Shown here piece by piece: positions 31,260-40,895 of a DNA stretch of 64,000 nt. Source of the stretch: Chaunax sp. Z400 (Eukaryota > Chordata > Actinopteri > Lophiiformes > Chaunacidae); assembly GCA_037577475.1 (NCBI GenBank), contig CM075202.1:8542001-8606000 (forward strand), read 5' to 3'. Position numbers and translations under genes: made by a program. The notes under the pieces were generated by a model. It had not been told where the DNA came from. It was given only the letters and a program-made list of their open reading frames with translations, and did not search any database. Every line of letters starts with the position of its first letter. Position 1 is the stretch's first letter.

Positions 31260-32695
31260 TACATAACAAATTAAAAGGGATACGTCACCTCCTGTTGGTC
31301 GCACGTGGATTAAATGTTTAATTTAATGTTAGGTAATGAATCAGGTACAGGTTTTGCACTTGTTGGCCACCGCTAAGGTATCTCTGCTTCTCGCGATCTA
31401 AATTACAATTTCAAGTAAGTTAATGCCTTTACAAACAAGCTCTTTTATTATGATTCTTCTCGGTCTATTGGTGTTTAAGGTAACGTTATAGCTTTTATTT
31501 GGCGTAAACATCTAAATTGATGTTGCAATAGTGATAATGTAAGTACTATGCTAGGCTAACTCAATTGTAGTTAACGCGAAGTTTGTTGCAAGGCACAGCT
31601 TTGGTGAAACCTGCGAGATAGTGGGAGTAGAAATGTATCTTTTACTCCTTATTTTGCAAATATTGAGCCAAAGCTGTTCTGCTTTGGCGTCAACACGAAG
31701 ACAGAATCCAGAGACTCACTTAACTTGGAGTAGCATTAACCACCTTACGCCATTGCTGTTTTAAGAGGCCTTGACTCTCCTGTCTCACATTGCGGTCTCT
31801 ATTGTTGCTGCGTTGGATAACAGTTCAATCTTGAACTTAGCATTCATGTTAGCAAAAGTTGGCGTAAAAATAACCAGAGTCATATGTCTATTTCCACATT
31901 ACAAATATTTAAAATCCAGCCACTACTTGCTCCAAACATTTATCTTGGAATTTGTAATAGAGGCATCCATTATTGCCATTATAACTTTAATTTTGAAAAC
32001 CAAAATGGACATTTAAACACTTCTGATGCTAGCTCCACGCAACGTCTTCCATGGAAATCCACATATATCAATGGTTAAATTGCAACTAAGTGTACCCCGC
32101 TGTTATATTTTGGTTTATTTTAAACATTTAATCGGATTCTTACTGGCTCTACAATGTAACGAATGAAAAGTGTGCAGTCGTACTATTTAATGTATGACTT
32201 TCTTGAAGTCGTTAGAGATTCAACCAGAGTGCAGTCTCATGCACTTTCTCTCAACAGAGGGAGACAGAGCTTAATTTATCTTTGCTGAAGCTCTCAAAGC
32301 TAATCGTATATATCTTTATTAAATTACATCTTCACGCACGACCTTGTTGTGAGACGTACTTGCACTTAATCACAACCACATATTTTAACTAAATAAACGA
32401 ACAATTATGTCGCCATTAAAGTTATAAACAGGATTTTAAATTACTCGTTCGTCCTGATTTCTTATTGGGCGGTAGCATGTCACATGACCAGAAATAGAAT
32501 TAAGCGGTGTTCACTGTCATAATGTTCCTCAACAAATGTGAGCGATCTTATGCGCTCTTTGGTGCCGAATAGTCGCAAAACATCTAATTACGTCACTACG
32601 CTTGTGTGTATTTGTTTAGTAAATTAAATAATTTAAAACCGTGAGTGAGAGTCACAGTGACGAGAGTCAGTCTCCCACTTCGGCAGTTCGTGGGT
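31260..32695 (+). repeat. U2 cluster upstream spacer, copy 1
   Basis: It is homologous along most of its length to 34650-35757 and 37530-38759. Shared anchors include TTTGGCGTAAACAT, TTGCTGCGTTGGATAA and GAGGGAGACAGAGCTTAATT. It is more diverged from the other two than they are from each other. No gene is seen inside it apart from the U2 control elements at its end. Confidence 0.85.
32465..32695 (+). promoter_or_regulatory. U2 snRNA control region, copy 1 (DSE and PSE)
   Basis: A conserved block ATTGGGCGG..GTCACATGACC sits about 230 to 200 nt upstream, where snRNA distal elements lie; it has CCAAT/GC-box and E-box-like motifs. ACCGTGAGTGAGAGT at 32638-32652 (-58 to -44) is at the proximal sequence element position and resembles the vertebrate U1 PSE. 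A CRE-like TTACGTCAC lies between them. No TATA box is at -30, consistent with RNA polymerase II snRNA genes. Confidence 0.7.
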
Positions 32696-32883
32696 ATCGC
32701 TTCTCGGCCTTTTGGCTAAGATCAAGTGTAGTATCTGTTCTTATCAGTTTAATATCTGATACGTCCCCTACCCGGGGACCATATATTAAATTGATTTTTG
32801 GAATAGGGAGATGGAATAGGGGCTTGCTCCGTCCACTCCACGCATCGACCTGGTATTGCAGTACCTCCAGGAACGGTGCACCC
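32696..32883 (+). ncRNA. rnu2: U2 spliceosomal snRNA, copy 1
   Basis: It starts ATCGCTTCTCGGCC and ends GGAACGGTGCACC, 188 nt, the same length as human U2. It contains the branch-point-pairing GTAGTA, the Sm site ATTTTTGG and the 3' hairpins CGCATCGACCTGGTATTGCA and GTACCTCCAGG. U2 snRNP binds the intron branch point in the nucleus. Substitutions in stem IIb are compensatory relative to human. Intact and, with its control region, probably expressed. The short translated frame across it is not a gene. Confidence 0.97.
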
Positions 32884-32950
32884 CCCTCTCAATGTGAAAT
32901 GAAAAATACAACATTACAGTTTTTGGTACTTAAGACTTAATCTTTAAAAA

Positions 32951-33797
32951 ATGTAACTTGGTTGAGATGTTGTGTTTCTACTGTCTGCCTTGTGGCCATG
33001 GTGCCTTCTACTTATTTTGTTAATAGCGGTTGCAAACAGCCTGAGTAGCTGTATTACCGCCACCTTCTGGCGGAAATACTGCATTACTACCAGGCGCCGG
33101 TAAAAACAAGGGAACTTTTTATGATTAAAGGATAATCATCATTACCTGTTGATTTTTTTAAATTAATAAATCACTATTCCAACATTATAAATGCTATTCC
33201 TGCTGGAATTCGACTCCTCCTATGGGTAGAGACACCAACCTGTTTACCAGTGCTGGACCCTAAAGGTAACATTACAAGGTAATGTATGTCTGACGTCTAC
33301 CTTGAGACTTAATAATTGTAATATATATTCTTTCTTTCAAAAAGACATCACTAGCACTCCTTATGTTGTATCCTATTGGTGTAGGTCTGTTGATGAACTG
33401 AACTGGAAGAATATCAGGAATATTCCATACAAATATCAATAAATTAAGGGAAGTCTCTTTCAAACTCATACATAGATACTATCCTGTCAATCATTATTTC
33501 AACTGCTCATCCTCTGAAATGCTTCCTGAAACAATGTCCTTACTCTAACAAATTTTGGAAAAATGTATCCTGGTATATTGTAGGCAACAGTAGTAATTTA
33601 AAGAATTATTTATAATCAGTTTAGTGATTCTTCTGACATAATTCCCCGTTCATAAATCAAAAGATAAACATTTTAAACCTCTATTTTTAGTATTTGGAAA
33701 TGAAACCAAACAATGCATAAAAACCATATTGGATTCAAAAATACAAGAAAGCTGTGACCACTGTTGATTTGTGTTCCTTACTTAATGTCTTTATTTA
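32951..33797 (+). mobile_element. L1-clade LINE fragment, copy 1 (ORF2 C-terminal end)
   Basis: The plus-strand translation around 33440-33530 reads KLREVSFKLIHRYYPVNHYF, which matches the region near the C-terminus of fish L1 ORF2, followed by frames carrying degenerate versions of the terminal segment. Stops and frameshifts make it dead. A perfect palindrome CCGCCA..TGGCGG is at 33058-33073. The fragment joins the U2-2 control region directly at its end. Confidence 0.65.
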
Positions 33798-33851
33798 TCG
33801 TCATTAAAGTTACAAACGGGATTTGAAGTTAGTCGTTCGTCCTGACTTCCT

Positions 33852-34083
33852 ATTGGGCGGTAGCATGTCACATGACCAGAAATAGAATTAAGCGGCGTAC
33901 ACTGTCATAATGTTCCTCAACAAATGTGAGCGATCTCATGCGCTCTCTGGTGCCGAATAGTCGCAAAACATCTAATTACGTCACTACACTTGTGTGTATT
34001 TGTTTAGTAGATGAAATAATTTAAAACCGTGAGTGAGAGTCACAGTGACGAGAGTCGGTGTCCCACTTCACCAGTTTGCGGGT
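33852..34083 (+). promoter_or_regulatory. U2 snRNA control region, copy 2
   Basis: Same arrangement as copy 1, with the distal block at -232 and ACCGTGAGTGAGAGT at 34026-34040. Only about 290 nt of upstream spacer remain before the junction with the LINE fragment, so this copy has the minimum promoter and lacks the rest of the 1.2-kb spacer. Confidence 0.7.
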
Positions 34084-34271
34084 ATCGCTTCTCGGCCTTT
34101 TGGCTAAGATCAAGTGTAGTATCTGTTCTTATCAGTTTAATATCTGATACGTCCCCTACCCGGGGACCATATATTAAATTGATTTTTGGAATAGGGAGAT
34201 GGAATAGGGGCTTGCTCCGTCCACTCCACGCATCGACCTGGTATTGCAGTACCTCCAGGAACGGTGCACCC
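34084..34271 (+). ncRNA. rnu2: U2 spliceosomal snRNA, copy 2
   Basis: I saw no difference from copy 1 through the whole 188-nt RNA. The flanks differ: the sequence just after the RNA reads CCCTCACAATGTG, as in copy 3, whereas copies 1 and 4 have CCCTCTCAATGTG. It is 1388 bp start to start from copy 1. Confidence 0.97.
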
Positions 34272-34339
34272 CCCTCACAATGTGAAAAAATAAAAACAAT
34301 CCTACAAATTTTTTAATACTCAAGATTTGATCAGTAAGT

Positions 34340-34640
34340 ACTATGACATAATTCCCCAGTCATAAATCAAAAGAGAAAAACTGTAAACCTCTATTTTTAG
34401 TATTTGGAAATGAAACCAAACAATGCATAAAAACCATATTTAATTCAAAAATACAAGAAAGCTGTGACCACTGTTGATTTGTGTTCCTTACTTAATGTCT
34501 TTATTTAGAAAAAATACCCCTGGCTCATATATTGTCTTATATGTATTGATTACTTTTGTATGGGTCTGTCTTACTGATAAAAAAAAAAATAATTAAAAAA
34601 AAAAGATCATTGTATATTTCATACATATTTTTATTGTCAG
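34340..34640 (+). mobile_element. L1-clade LINE fragment, copy 2 (3' end only)
   Basis: Corresponds to the last part of the copies at 32951 and 36563, starting at GACATAATTCCCC. The U2-2 3' flank runs into it at a short ATGA overlap, suggesting a deletion in the array. It ends in an A-rich tract. Confidence 0.6.
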
Positions 34641-34649
34641 TAAACGGTA

Positions 34650-35757
34650 ACTGTTTATTACAAAACAAATCAAATCGGGTAAGTCGTCGCCTCCTCCTGC
34701 TGGTCATAGGCAGAAACGGTTATATTAGGTAATAACACCGGCGCAGGTTTTGCACTTGCTGGAATCGCTTCTTCTCGCCATCTAAATGACAAAATGTAAG
34801 TTAATGAAAACAAGCTGTTTTCTTATGATTCCTCTCGGTTTATTGGTGTTTAATGTAACGTTATAATGTTTGTTTGGCGTAAACATATAAATTTAGGTTG
34901 TTGTAATGCTGATAATGTGAGTGCTATGCTAAGTTAAATAAATTGTTAACGCGAAATGTGTTGCAAGGCACAGCGGTGGTGGAAGATGCGAGATGTGATG
35001 TTTGGAGTAGAAACGCAACTTCGTTATTTTCCAAAGGTTGAGTCAAAGTTGTTCTGCTTCGGCGTTAAACTTTACTAAAGCACGAACTGGCCCACAAAGT
35101 TAAAGATAAGTAACTTAATTAATCCGTCTCAGTCCATTTACCTGTTGCTGCGTTGGATAACAGTTCGGTCTTGAACTCAGCATTAATGTCAGCGAAAAAC
35201 AACGAAAATCATGTTTCCTCTCATAGTTATAAATATTTCCTAATCAAAACCATTTATCAGTGGTTAAATTGTAATGAAGTGTTATATTGTAGTTTATTTT
35301 ATGCAGTTTCCCTTAACAGAGGGAGACAGAGCTTAATTTATCTTTGCTGAAGCTCCTAACGTTAAACGTATATATCTTTATTAATGTAGATCTGCACACA
35401 CGACAGTGTTGTGGGACATACTTATACTTAATCTCAACTATATAATTTTACTGAATAAAGGAGTAATTCTATCGTCATTAAAGTTACAAACGGGATTTGA
35501 AGTTAGTCGTTCGTCCTGATTCCTTATTGGGCGGTAGCATGTCACATGACCAGAAATAGAATTAAGCGGCGTTCACTGTCATAATGTTCCTCAACAAATG
35601 TGAGCGATCTTATGCGCTCTTTGGTGCCGAATAGTCGCAAAACATCTAATTACGTCACTACACTTGTGTATATTTGTTTAGTAAATGAAATAATTTAAAA
35701 CCGTGAGTGAGAATCACAGTGACGAGAGTCGGTGTCCCACTTCGCCAGTTAGTGGGT
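34650..35757 (+). repeat. U2 cluster upstream spacer, copy 3
   Basis: Nearly identical over long stretches to 37530-38759 but lacks about 100 bp between CATTTACCTG and TTGCTGCG that both other spacers keep, so it carries a private deletion. Confidence 0.85.
35525..35757 (+). promoter_or_regulatory. U2 snRNA control region, copy 3
   Basis: Distal block at -233. The proximal element reads ACCGTGAGTGAGAAT at 35700-35714, with one change (G to A) from the other three copies. Confidence 0.7.
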
Positions 35758-35945
35758 ATCGCTTCTCGGCCTTTTGGCTAAGATCAAGTGTAGTATCTGT
35801 TCTTATCAGTTTAATATCTGATACGTCCCCTACCCGGGGACCATATATTAAATTGATTTTTGGAATAGGGAGATGGAATAGGGGCTTGCTCCGTCCACTC
35901 CACGCATCGACCTGGTATTGCAGTACCTCCAGGAACGGTGCACCC
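35758..35945 (+). ncRNA. rnu2: U2 spliceosomal snRNA, copy 3
   Basis: Same 188-nt sequence as the other copies. It is followed not by a LINE fragment but by a partial duplicate of the gtf2h5 3' region, and only then by the LINE copy at 36563. Confidence 0.97.
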
Positions 35946-36019
35946 CCCTCACAATGTGGAAATAAGAATGCAATCTTACATACTTTTGGTACCTAAGATG
36001 TAGTCAGTAAGTACTATGA

Positions 36020-36540
36020 AAACACTGAGGGGCTTGACCCAGCGTCTGTTTATACACGTTCAGAAAGCTGGAAGTGTTTAGCAGGACTAAAATGTGACTC
36101 TAGCCCTGAACACATTACATGTCTTAGTCCTGAAAGAAAATGACCAATTCTCATGGTCATCCAGTTTACATCAAGTGATCTTTTAGGTTTCAAGATTTTG
36201 GTTATTTGTTTCCTCCTGCGTCCATCAACTCTATTAAAAAGATGTAGAAAAGATAACTTCAGCAGTTCAAACCAAGATGTACTTAAAATGTTTAACAAAT
36301 TCCACAATGAAAAGAGAACAAATTAAACCAAAGCTATTCTATTTTACACTTATCAAGGTTTTTTTCCACAAGGGCAGCATTTAAAACATTGCAACCCACG
36401 CTGGCTTGAAGACCAGCTTGTTCTTCGAAAGAGATGAGTGTTATTTCTGCATGATGGGAAGTTAATTTGTGTCCATTAACCATGGTCCATTATGTAATTA
36501 TATTCTGCATAAATGTGAGAAATAAGTAATAAGTAATCGA
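36020..36540 (-). pseudogene. Relic duplicate of the gtf2h5 3' end and flank
   Basis: 36090-36300 parallels 39240-39515 (AGCCCTGAACAC, CTTAGTCCTGAAAGAAAATG, CATCAACTCTA). 36297-36470 parallels the gtf2h5 3' UTR at 39818-40010 (AATTCCACAATG, AAAGCTATT, TTTTTTCCAC, TTAAAACATTGCAA). The relic of the last codons follows (GTTAATGGAC..CAGAAATAA on the minus strand). It then jumps to sequence resembling the gtf2h5 intron (ATTCTGCATAAA versus ATTCTGTATAAA), so nearly all of the coding exon is deleted. It cannot encode TTDA. Confidence 0.75.
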
Positions 36541-36562
36541 ACATCTAAGCTGTTCATGCTCA

Positions 36563-37510
36563 AATGTAACTTGGTTGAGATGTTGTGTTTCTGCTGTCTG
36601 CCTTGTGGCCATGGTGCCGCCTTCTTCTTTTGTTAATAGCGGTTGCAAACAGCCTGTAGCTGTATTACCGCCACCTTCTGGCGGAAGTACTGCATTACTA
36701 CCAGGCGCCTGTAAAAACAAGGGAACTTTTTATGATTAAACGATAATCATCATTACCAGTTGATTTTTTTAAATTAATAAATGACTATTCCAACATTATA
36801 AATGCTATTCCTGCTGGAATTCGACTCCTCCTAGGGGTAGAGACACCAACCTGTTTACCAGTGCTGGACCCTAAAGGTAACATTACAAGGTAATGTATGT
36901 CTGACGTCTACCTTGAGACTTAATAATTGTAATATATATTCTTTCTTTCAAAAAGACATCACTAGCACTCCTTATGTTGTATCCTATTGGTGTAGGTCTG
37001 TTGATGAACTGAACTGGAAAAATATCAGGAATATTCCATATAAATATCAATAAATTAAGGGAAGTCTCTTTCAAACTCATACACAGATACTATCCTGCCA
37101 ATCATCAATCATTATTTCAACTGCTCATCCTCTGAAATGCTTCCTGAAACAATGTCCTTACTCTAACAAATTTTGGAAAAATGTATCCTGGTATATTGTA
37201 GGCAGCAGTAGTAATTTAAAGAATTGTTTATAATCAGTTTAGTGATTCTTCTGACATAATTCCCCGTTCATAAATCAAAAGATAAACATTTTAAACCTCT
37301 ATTTTTAGTATTTGGAAATGAAACCAAACAATGCATAAAAACCATATTGGATTAAAAAATACAAGAAAGCTGTGACCACTGTTGATTTTTGTTCCTTATT
37401 TAATGTCTTTATTTAGAAAAAATACCCCTGGCTCATATATTGTCTTACATGTATTGATTACTTTTGTATGTGTCTGTCTTACTGATAAAAATAATAATTA
37501 AAAAAAAGAT
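36563..37510 (+). mobile_element. L1-clade LINE fragment, copy 3
   Basis: It is homologous from ATGTAACTTGGTTGAG onward to the copy at 32951, with the same 5' boundary but a different upstream neighbour (the gtf2h5 relic). It extends further at the 3' side, through ATACCCCTGGCTCATATATT to an A-rich tail. It has the same ORF2-like peptide and the same stops, so the copies arose by duplication of the array, not by separate insertion. Confidence 0.65.
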
Positions 37511-37529
37511 TGTATATTTCGTACATATT

Positions 37530-38759
37530 TTTATTGTCAGTAAACGGTAACTGTTTATTACAAAACAAATCAAATCGGGTAAGTCGTCGCCTCCTCCTGC
37601 TGGTCATAGGCAGAAACGTATATATTAGGTAATAACACCGGCGCAGGTTTTGCACTTGCTGGAATCGCTACTTCTCGCCATCTAAATGACAAAACGTAAG
37701 TTTATGAAAACAAGCTGTTTTATTATGATTCCTCTGGGTTTATTGGTGTTTAATGTAATGTTATAATGTTTGTTTGGCGTAAACATATAAATTTAGGTTG
37801 TTGTAATGCTGATAATGTGAGTGCTATGTTAAGTTAAATAAATTGTTAACGCGAAATGTGTTGCAAGGCACAGCGGTGGTGGAAGATGCGAGATGTGATG
37901 TTTGGAGTAGAAACGCAACTTCGTTATTTTCCAAAGGTTGAGTCAAAGTTGTTCTGCTTCGGCGTTAGCCTTTACTAAAGCACGAACTGGCCCACAAAGT
38001 TAAAGATAAGTAAATTAATTAATCCGTCTCAGTCCATTTACCTGACGCCATTGCTATTAATATGGACGCCATAAGGCTTTGACTTTTACCTAACTAAACT
38101 CCAAGCGTCGAGCGTCTCCTGTCGCATGTCGGCTTTCTGAATTGTTGCTGCGTTGGATAAGAATTCGGTCTTGAACTCAGCATTCACGTTAGCGAAAAAC
38201 AACGAAAATCATGTTTCCTCTCATAGTTATAAATATTTCCTAATCAAAACCATTTATCAGTGGTTAAATTGTAATGAAGTGCAATGAAGTGTTATATTGT
38301 AGTTGCAGTTTCCCTCAACAGAGGGAGACAGAGCTTAATTTAACTTTGCTGAAGCTCCTAACGTTAAACGTTTATATCTTTATTAATGTAGATCTGCACA
38401 CACGACAGTGTTGTGGGACATACTTATACTTAATCTCAACTATATAATTTGACTGAATAAAGGAGTAATTCTATCGTCATTAAAGTTACAAACGGGATTT
38501 GAAGTTAGTCGTTCGTCCTGATTCCTTATTGGGCGGTAGCATGTCACATGACCAGAAATAGAATTAAGCGGCGTTCACTGTCATAATGTTCCTCAACAAA
38601 TGTGAGCGATTTTATGCGCTCTTTGGTGTTGAATAGTCGCAAAACATCTTATTACGTCACTACACTTGTGTGTATTAGTTTAGTAAATTAAAAAATTTAA
38701 AACCGTGAGTGAGAGTCACAGTGACGAGAGTCACTCTCCCACTTCGGCAGGTCGTGGGT
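37530..38759 (+). repeat. U2 cluster upstream spacer, copy 4
   Basis: The closest match is the spacer of copy 3, but it retains the ACGCCATTGCT segment deleted there. The last 80 bp before U2 instead resemble copy 1 (GTAAATTAAA, CTCTCCCACTTCGGCAG). Confidence 0.85.
38527..38759 (+). promoter_or_regulatory. U2 snRNA control region, copy 4
   Basis: Distal block at -233, proximal element ACCGTGAGTGAGAGT at 38702-38716. Intact like the others. Confidence 0.7.
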
Positions 38760-38947
38760 ATCGCTTCTCGGCCTTTTGGCTAAGATCAAGTGTAGTATCT
38801 GTTCTTATCAGTTTAATATCTGATACGTCCCCTACCCGGGGACCATATATTAAATTGATTTTTGGAATAGGGAGATGGAATAGGGGCTTGCTCCGTCCAC
38901 TCCACGCATCGACCTGGTATTGCAGTACCTCCAGGAACGGTGCACCC
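38760..38947 (+). ncRNA. rnu2: U2 spliceosomal snRNA, copy 4
   Basis: Same 188-nt sequence as the other three. It is the last copy in the array and convergent with gtf2h5, whose poly(A) signal lies about 0.9 kb downstream. The spacing to copy 3 is 3.0 kb because of the relic and LINE insertion between them. Confidence 0.97.
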
Positions 38948-39523
38948 CCCTCTCAATGTGAAATACAAGAATTTATCATGTTCCAATACATTGCGTGCAA
39001 TAATTGTCCCCCGAATACCATTTGGGTATCATGGAGACAATATCACACTGCAGTATTCATTATTTATTACTTTAATGTGATCATGGTTTTTTAGTTGCTC
39101 TTATCGCTCTAGCATCATCATTTACTATCTGAGGTATGGTACAAAGAGTATGTCAGTATAATCTGAAAAAATATGGAGATTTTCTCTGTCATTACACAAC
39201 ACAAACAAGAAACCTGCATGTATTTAGAAATACTAAAAAATATGACTGTAGCCCTGAACACGTGGTTATTGATTTTCTTAGTCCTGAAAGAAAATGACTA
39301 ATTCTCATGGTCATCAAATCAGCATTAAGTGATCTTTTTGGTTTCAAGATCACTGTTAGTACCAATCCTTTAAAAAAGGACCAGCAGTGATGCACACCTT
39401 CGTATCTTTAAAGTTCTTTATTTTGTCTATTTGACTCTTCCTGCTTCCATCAACTCTACAAAAAAGGGAGATGTAGAAAGGATAACATCAGCAATTCAAC
39501 ACACAAACAATAAAATGTTTAAT
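38948..39523. other. Spacer between U2 copy 4 and the SINE
   Basis: Part of the duplicated gtf2h5-side flank; 39205-39515 pairs with 36060-36290. It has about 80 bp not present in the relic (39350-39425, including ACCAATCCTTTAAAAAAGGA). No gene is seen. Confidence 0.6.
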
Positions 39524-39811
39524 GTTTTTGGGGCGGCTGTGGAGGTAGAGCAGTAATCCCCTTTTCAGGTCGATGGTTCGGTCCCTAGCCCCCTGCAGTC
39601 CACACATTGTAGTGTCCCTGGGCAATATACTGAACCCCAATTTGCTCCCAGTGGTGTTGCTGGCCATTGGTGTGTGCAATTGTGTGAATGTTTATCTCTC
39701 CTGATGAGCAGCCTAGCATGTTAGCCTCTGCTACCACTAAATGAAAGCTTGTGTGAATGAATGAATGCTGGCTTGGTTGTAAAGCGCTTTGAGTAGTCAG
39801 TTCACAGTCAA
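39524..39811 (+). mobile_element. tRNA-derived SINE, full-length-looking
   Basis: The GGGGCGGCTGTGGAGGTAGA head and B-box-like GGTTCGGTCCC are tRNA-derived. The body CTGGGCAATATACTGAACCC CAA..GCTCCCAGTGG and the tail TAAAGCGCTTTGAGTAGTC match a SINE family common in percomorph fish. TTTAAT flanks both sides (39518-39523 and 39812-39817). The duplicated relic shows the unfilled site TTTAAC at 36291-36296, confirming the insertion. Confidence 0.85.
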
Positions 39812-39869
39812 TTTAATAAATTCCACAATGGTCACAATGAAAAGAGAAAATAACTTTAACCAAAGCTAT

Positions 39870-39875
39870 TTTATT
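39870..39875 (-). terminator. Candidate gtf2h5 poly(A) signal
   Basis: AATAAA on the minus strand, about 130 nt after the gtf2h5 stop codon. It gives a short 3' UTR typical of this gene. Confidence 0.5.
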
Positions 39876-40004
39876 TTATACTTATAAAGATTTTTTCCAC
39901 TTTAATGCAACAAACAAAGGTCCACTTCAGCTAGCAATTAAAACATTGCAAACCATGCTGGTTTTAAGACCAACTCTTAGGAAGTTCTTTGGAGAAGATT
40001 AGTG

Positions 40005-40185
40005 TCATTTCTGTGTGACGGTAAATGAATTCTGGTCCATTAACTCGCCAACTCTCTCCTGAAGAGTTTGAACCACCTCTGCCAGGATGAATAGGTGTGT
40101 GTCGTCAAGGTCCTTGAGGATGAATTTCTTTCCCAGGGCCATTTTTTCATCTAGGTAAAGGAGGAACTGTTTCATGGCAGGATCA
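40005..40185 (-). CDS. gtf2h5: gtf2h5 coding exon 2 with stop
   Basis: Acceptor GGATTAG, then DPAMKQFLLYLDEKMALGKK and DDTHLFILAEVVQTLQERVG, ending ACA CAG AAA TGA. The ATG that opens the uninterrupted frame 35 nt further upstream is intronic and not the start. Confidence 0.97.
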
Positions 40186-40441
40186 CTAATCCAGTGAACA
40201 GAGGGAAGCAAGGAAAACAACTTCTTAAGTCATTACATTCTGTATAAAAGTTAGGGAATAAAAATACTGGTATTATTATGGTTTTGACGATATTTGTAAT
40301 ATTAGTAATACATAACACCATCTTATGAGTTTTATTTTTGTGTAAAAGCATCATTTTCATCCGATTTAATAAAAAGATTTTTGTGCAGAATAACGTTTTC
40401 ACTCACCATTCCACAAGGACACCTTTGTGTACGTTGACCAT
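40005..40441 (-). CDS. gtf2h5: General transcription factor IIH subunit 5 (TTDA/TFB5 homologue), whole gene
   Basis: Two coding exons give 71 residues, exactly the human length. The start MVNVHKGVLVECDPAMKQFL and the ending RVGELMDQNSF..TQK follow human GTF2H5 closely. The protein is the smallest TFIIH subunit. It stabilises p52 and stimulates the XPB ATPase in nucleotide excision repair and transcription initiation in the nucleus; loss causes trichothiodystrophy in humans. It lies downstream of serac1 on the same strand, as in human 6q25. A non-coding first exon is predicted upstream. Convergent with the U2 array. Confidence 0.97.
40407..40441 (-). CDS. gtf2h5: gtf2h5 coding exon 1 (11 codons)
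   Basis: ATG GTC AAC..GAA TG before donor GTGAGTG. The Cys codon TG|T is completed by the next exon, recreating the conserved ECDPAMKQF. It is too short to be found by frame scanning. The 5' UTR part of the exon extends to an acceptor GTGCTGCAG, first base 40483. Confidence 0.95.
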
Positions 40442-40841
40442 GATGTGAAATTGGCTGTAGATGCTAATACAATTGTTCAAAACCTGCAGCACAACAAAGA
40501 AAGAGACTTTCATTACCGTAAACATGCAGATATAGGCAAACCCAAGACAGTAAATTCCAATCAGAAATAATCAACCAAACATTTAAAAGCTAGGTATGTT
40601 TTGGGTTGCGGTCTCAATAAACATCGCTCTTAACATTAACATAGTCTCAGAAATTTAAGTGACGCTAATGTTAGCAAGACAACTGCCAGCCTAGTTAGCT
40701 TATTAGCGCTAATGTTACTTTAAAACCATGAATATTCTACTCTCTATTGACATTTTTTTTATTGTTACACAGTACAATCTACACAGAAATAGTTAAATAT
40801 ATGACTACATTCAGACGAAGACGGGACAGACTTTCACTAAC

Positions 40842-40895
40842 CTGATAGCCGTAGTTTTCTTCCTGGGCTAACTTCCTAAAGCATTATGGGTAGAC
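40842..40895 (-). promoter_or_regulatory. Predicted gtf2h5 non-coding exon 1 and core promoter
   Basis: On the minus strand CTACCCATAATGC (40881-40893) resembles a ZNF143/Staf-type motif found in housekeeping promoters. It is followed by about 40 nt and a donor CAG|GTTAGTG (exon end 40842). With the acceptor at 40483 this makes a plausible 5' UTR intron. The transcription start is inferred. Confidence 0.5.

Noticed and set aside
32641..39094. Four similar frames of 95-129 codons sharing the same internal peptide
   Set aside because: They are translations of the U2 snRNA and its promoter, opened by GTG; the conservation is explained by the RNA genes.
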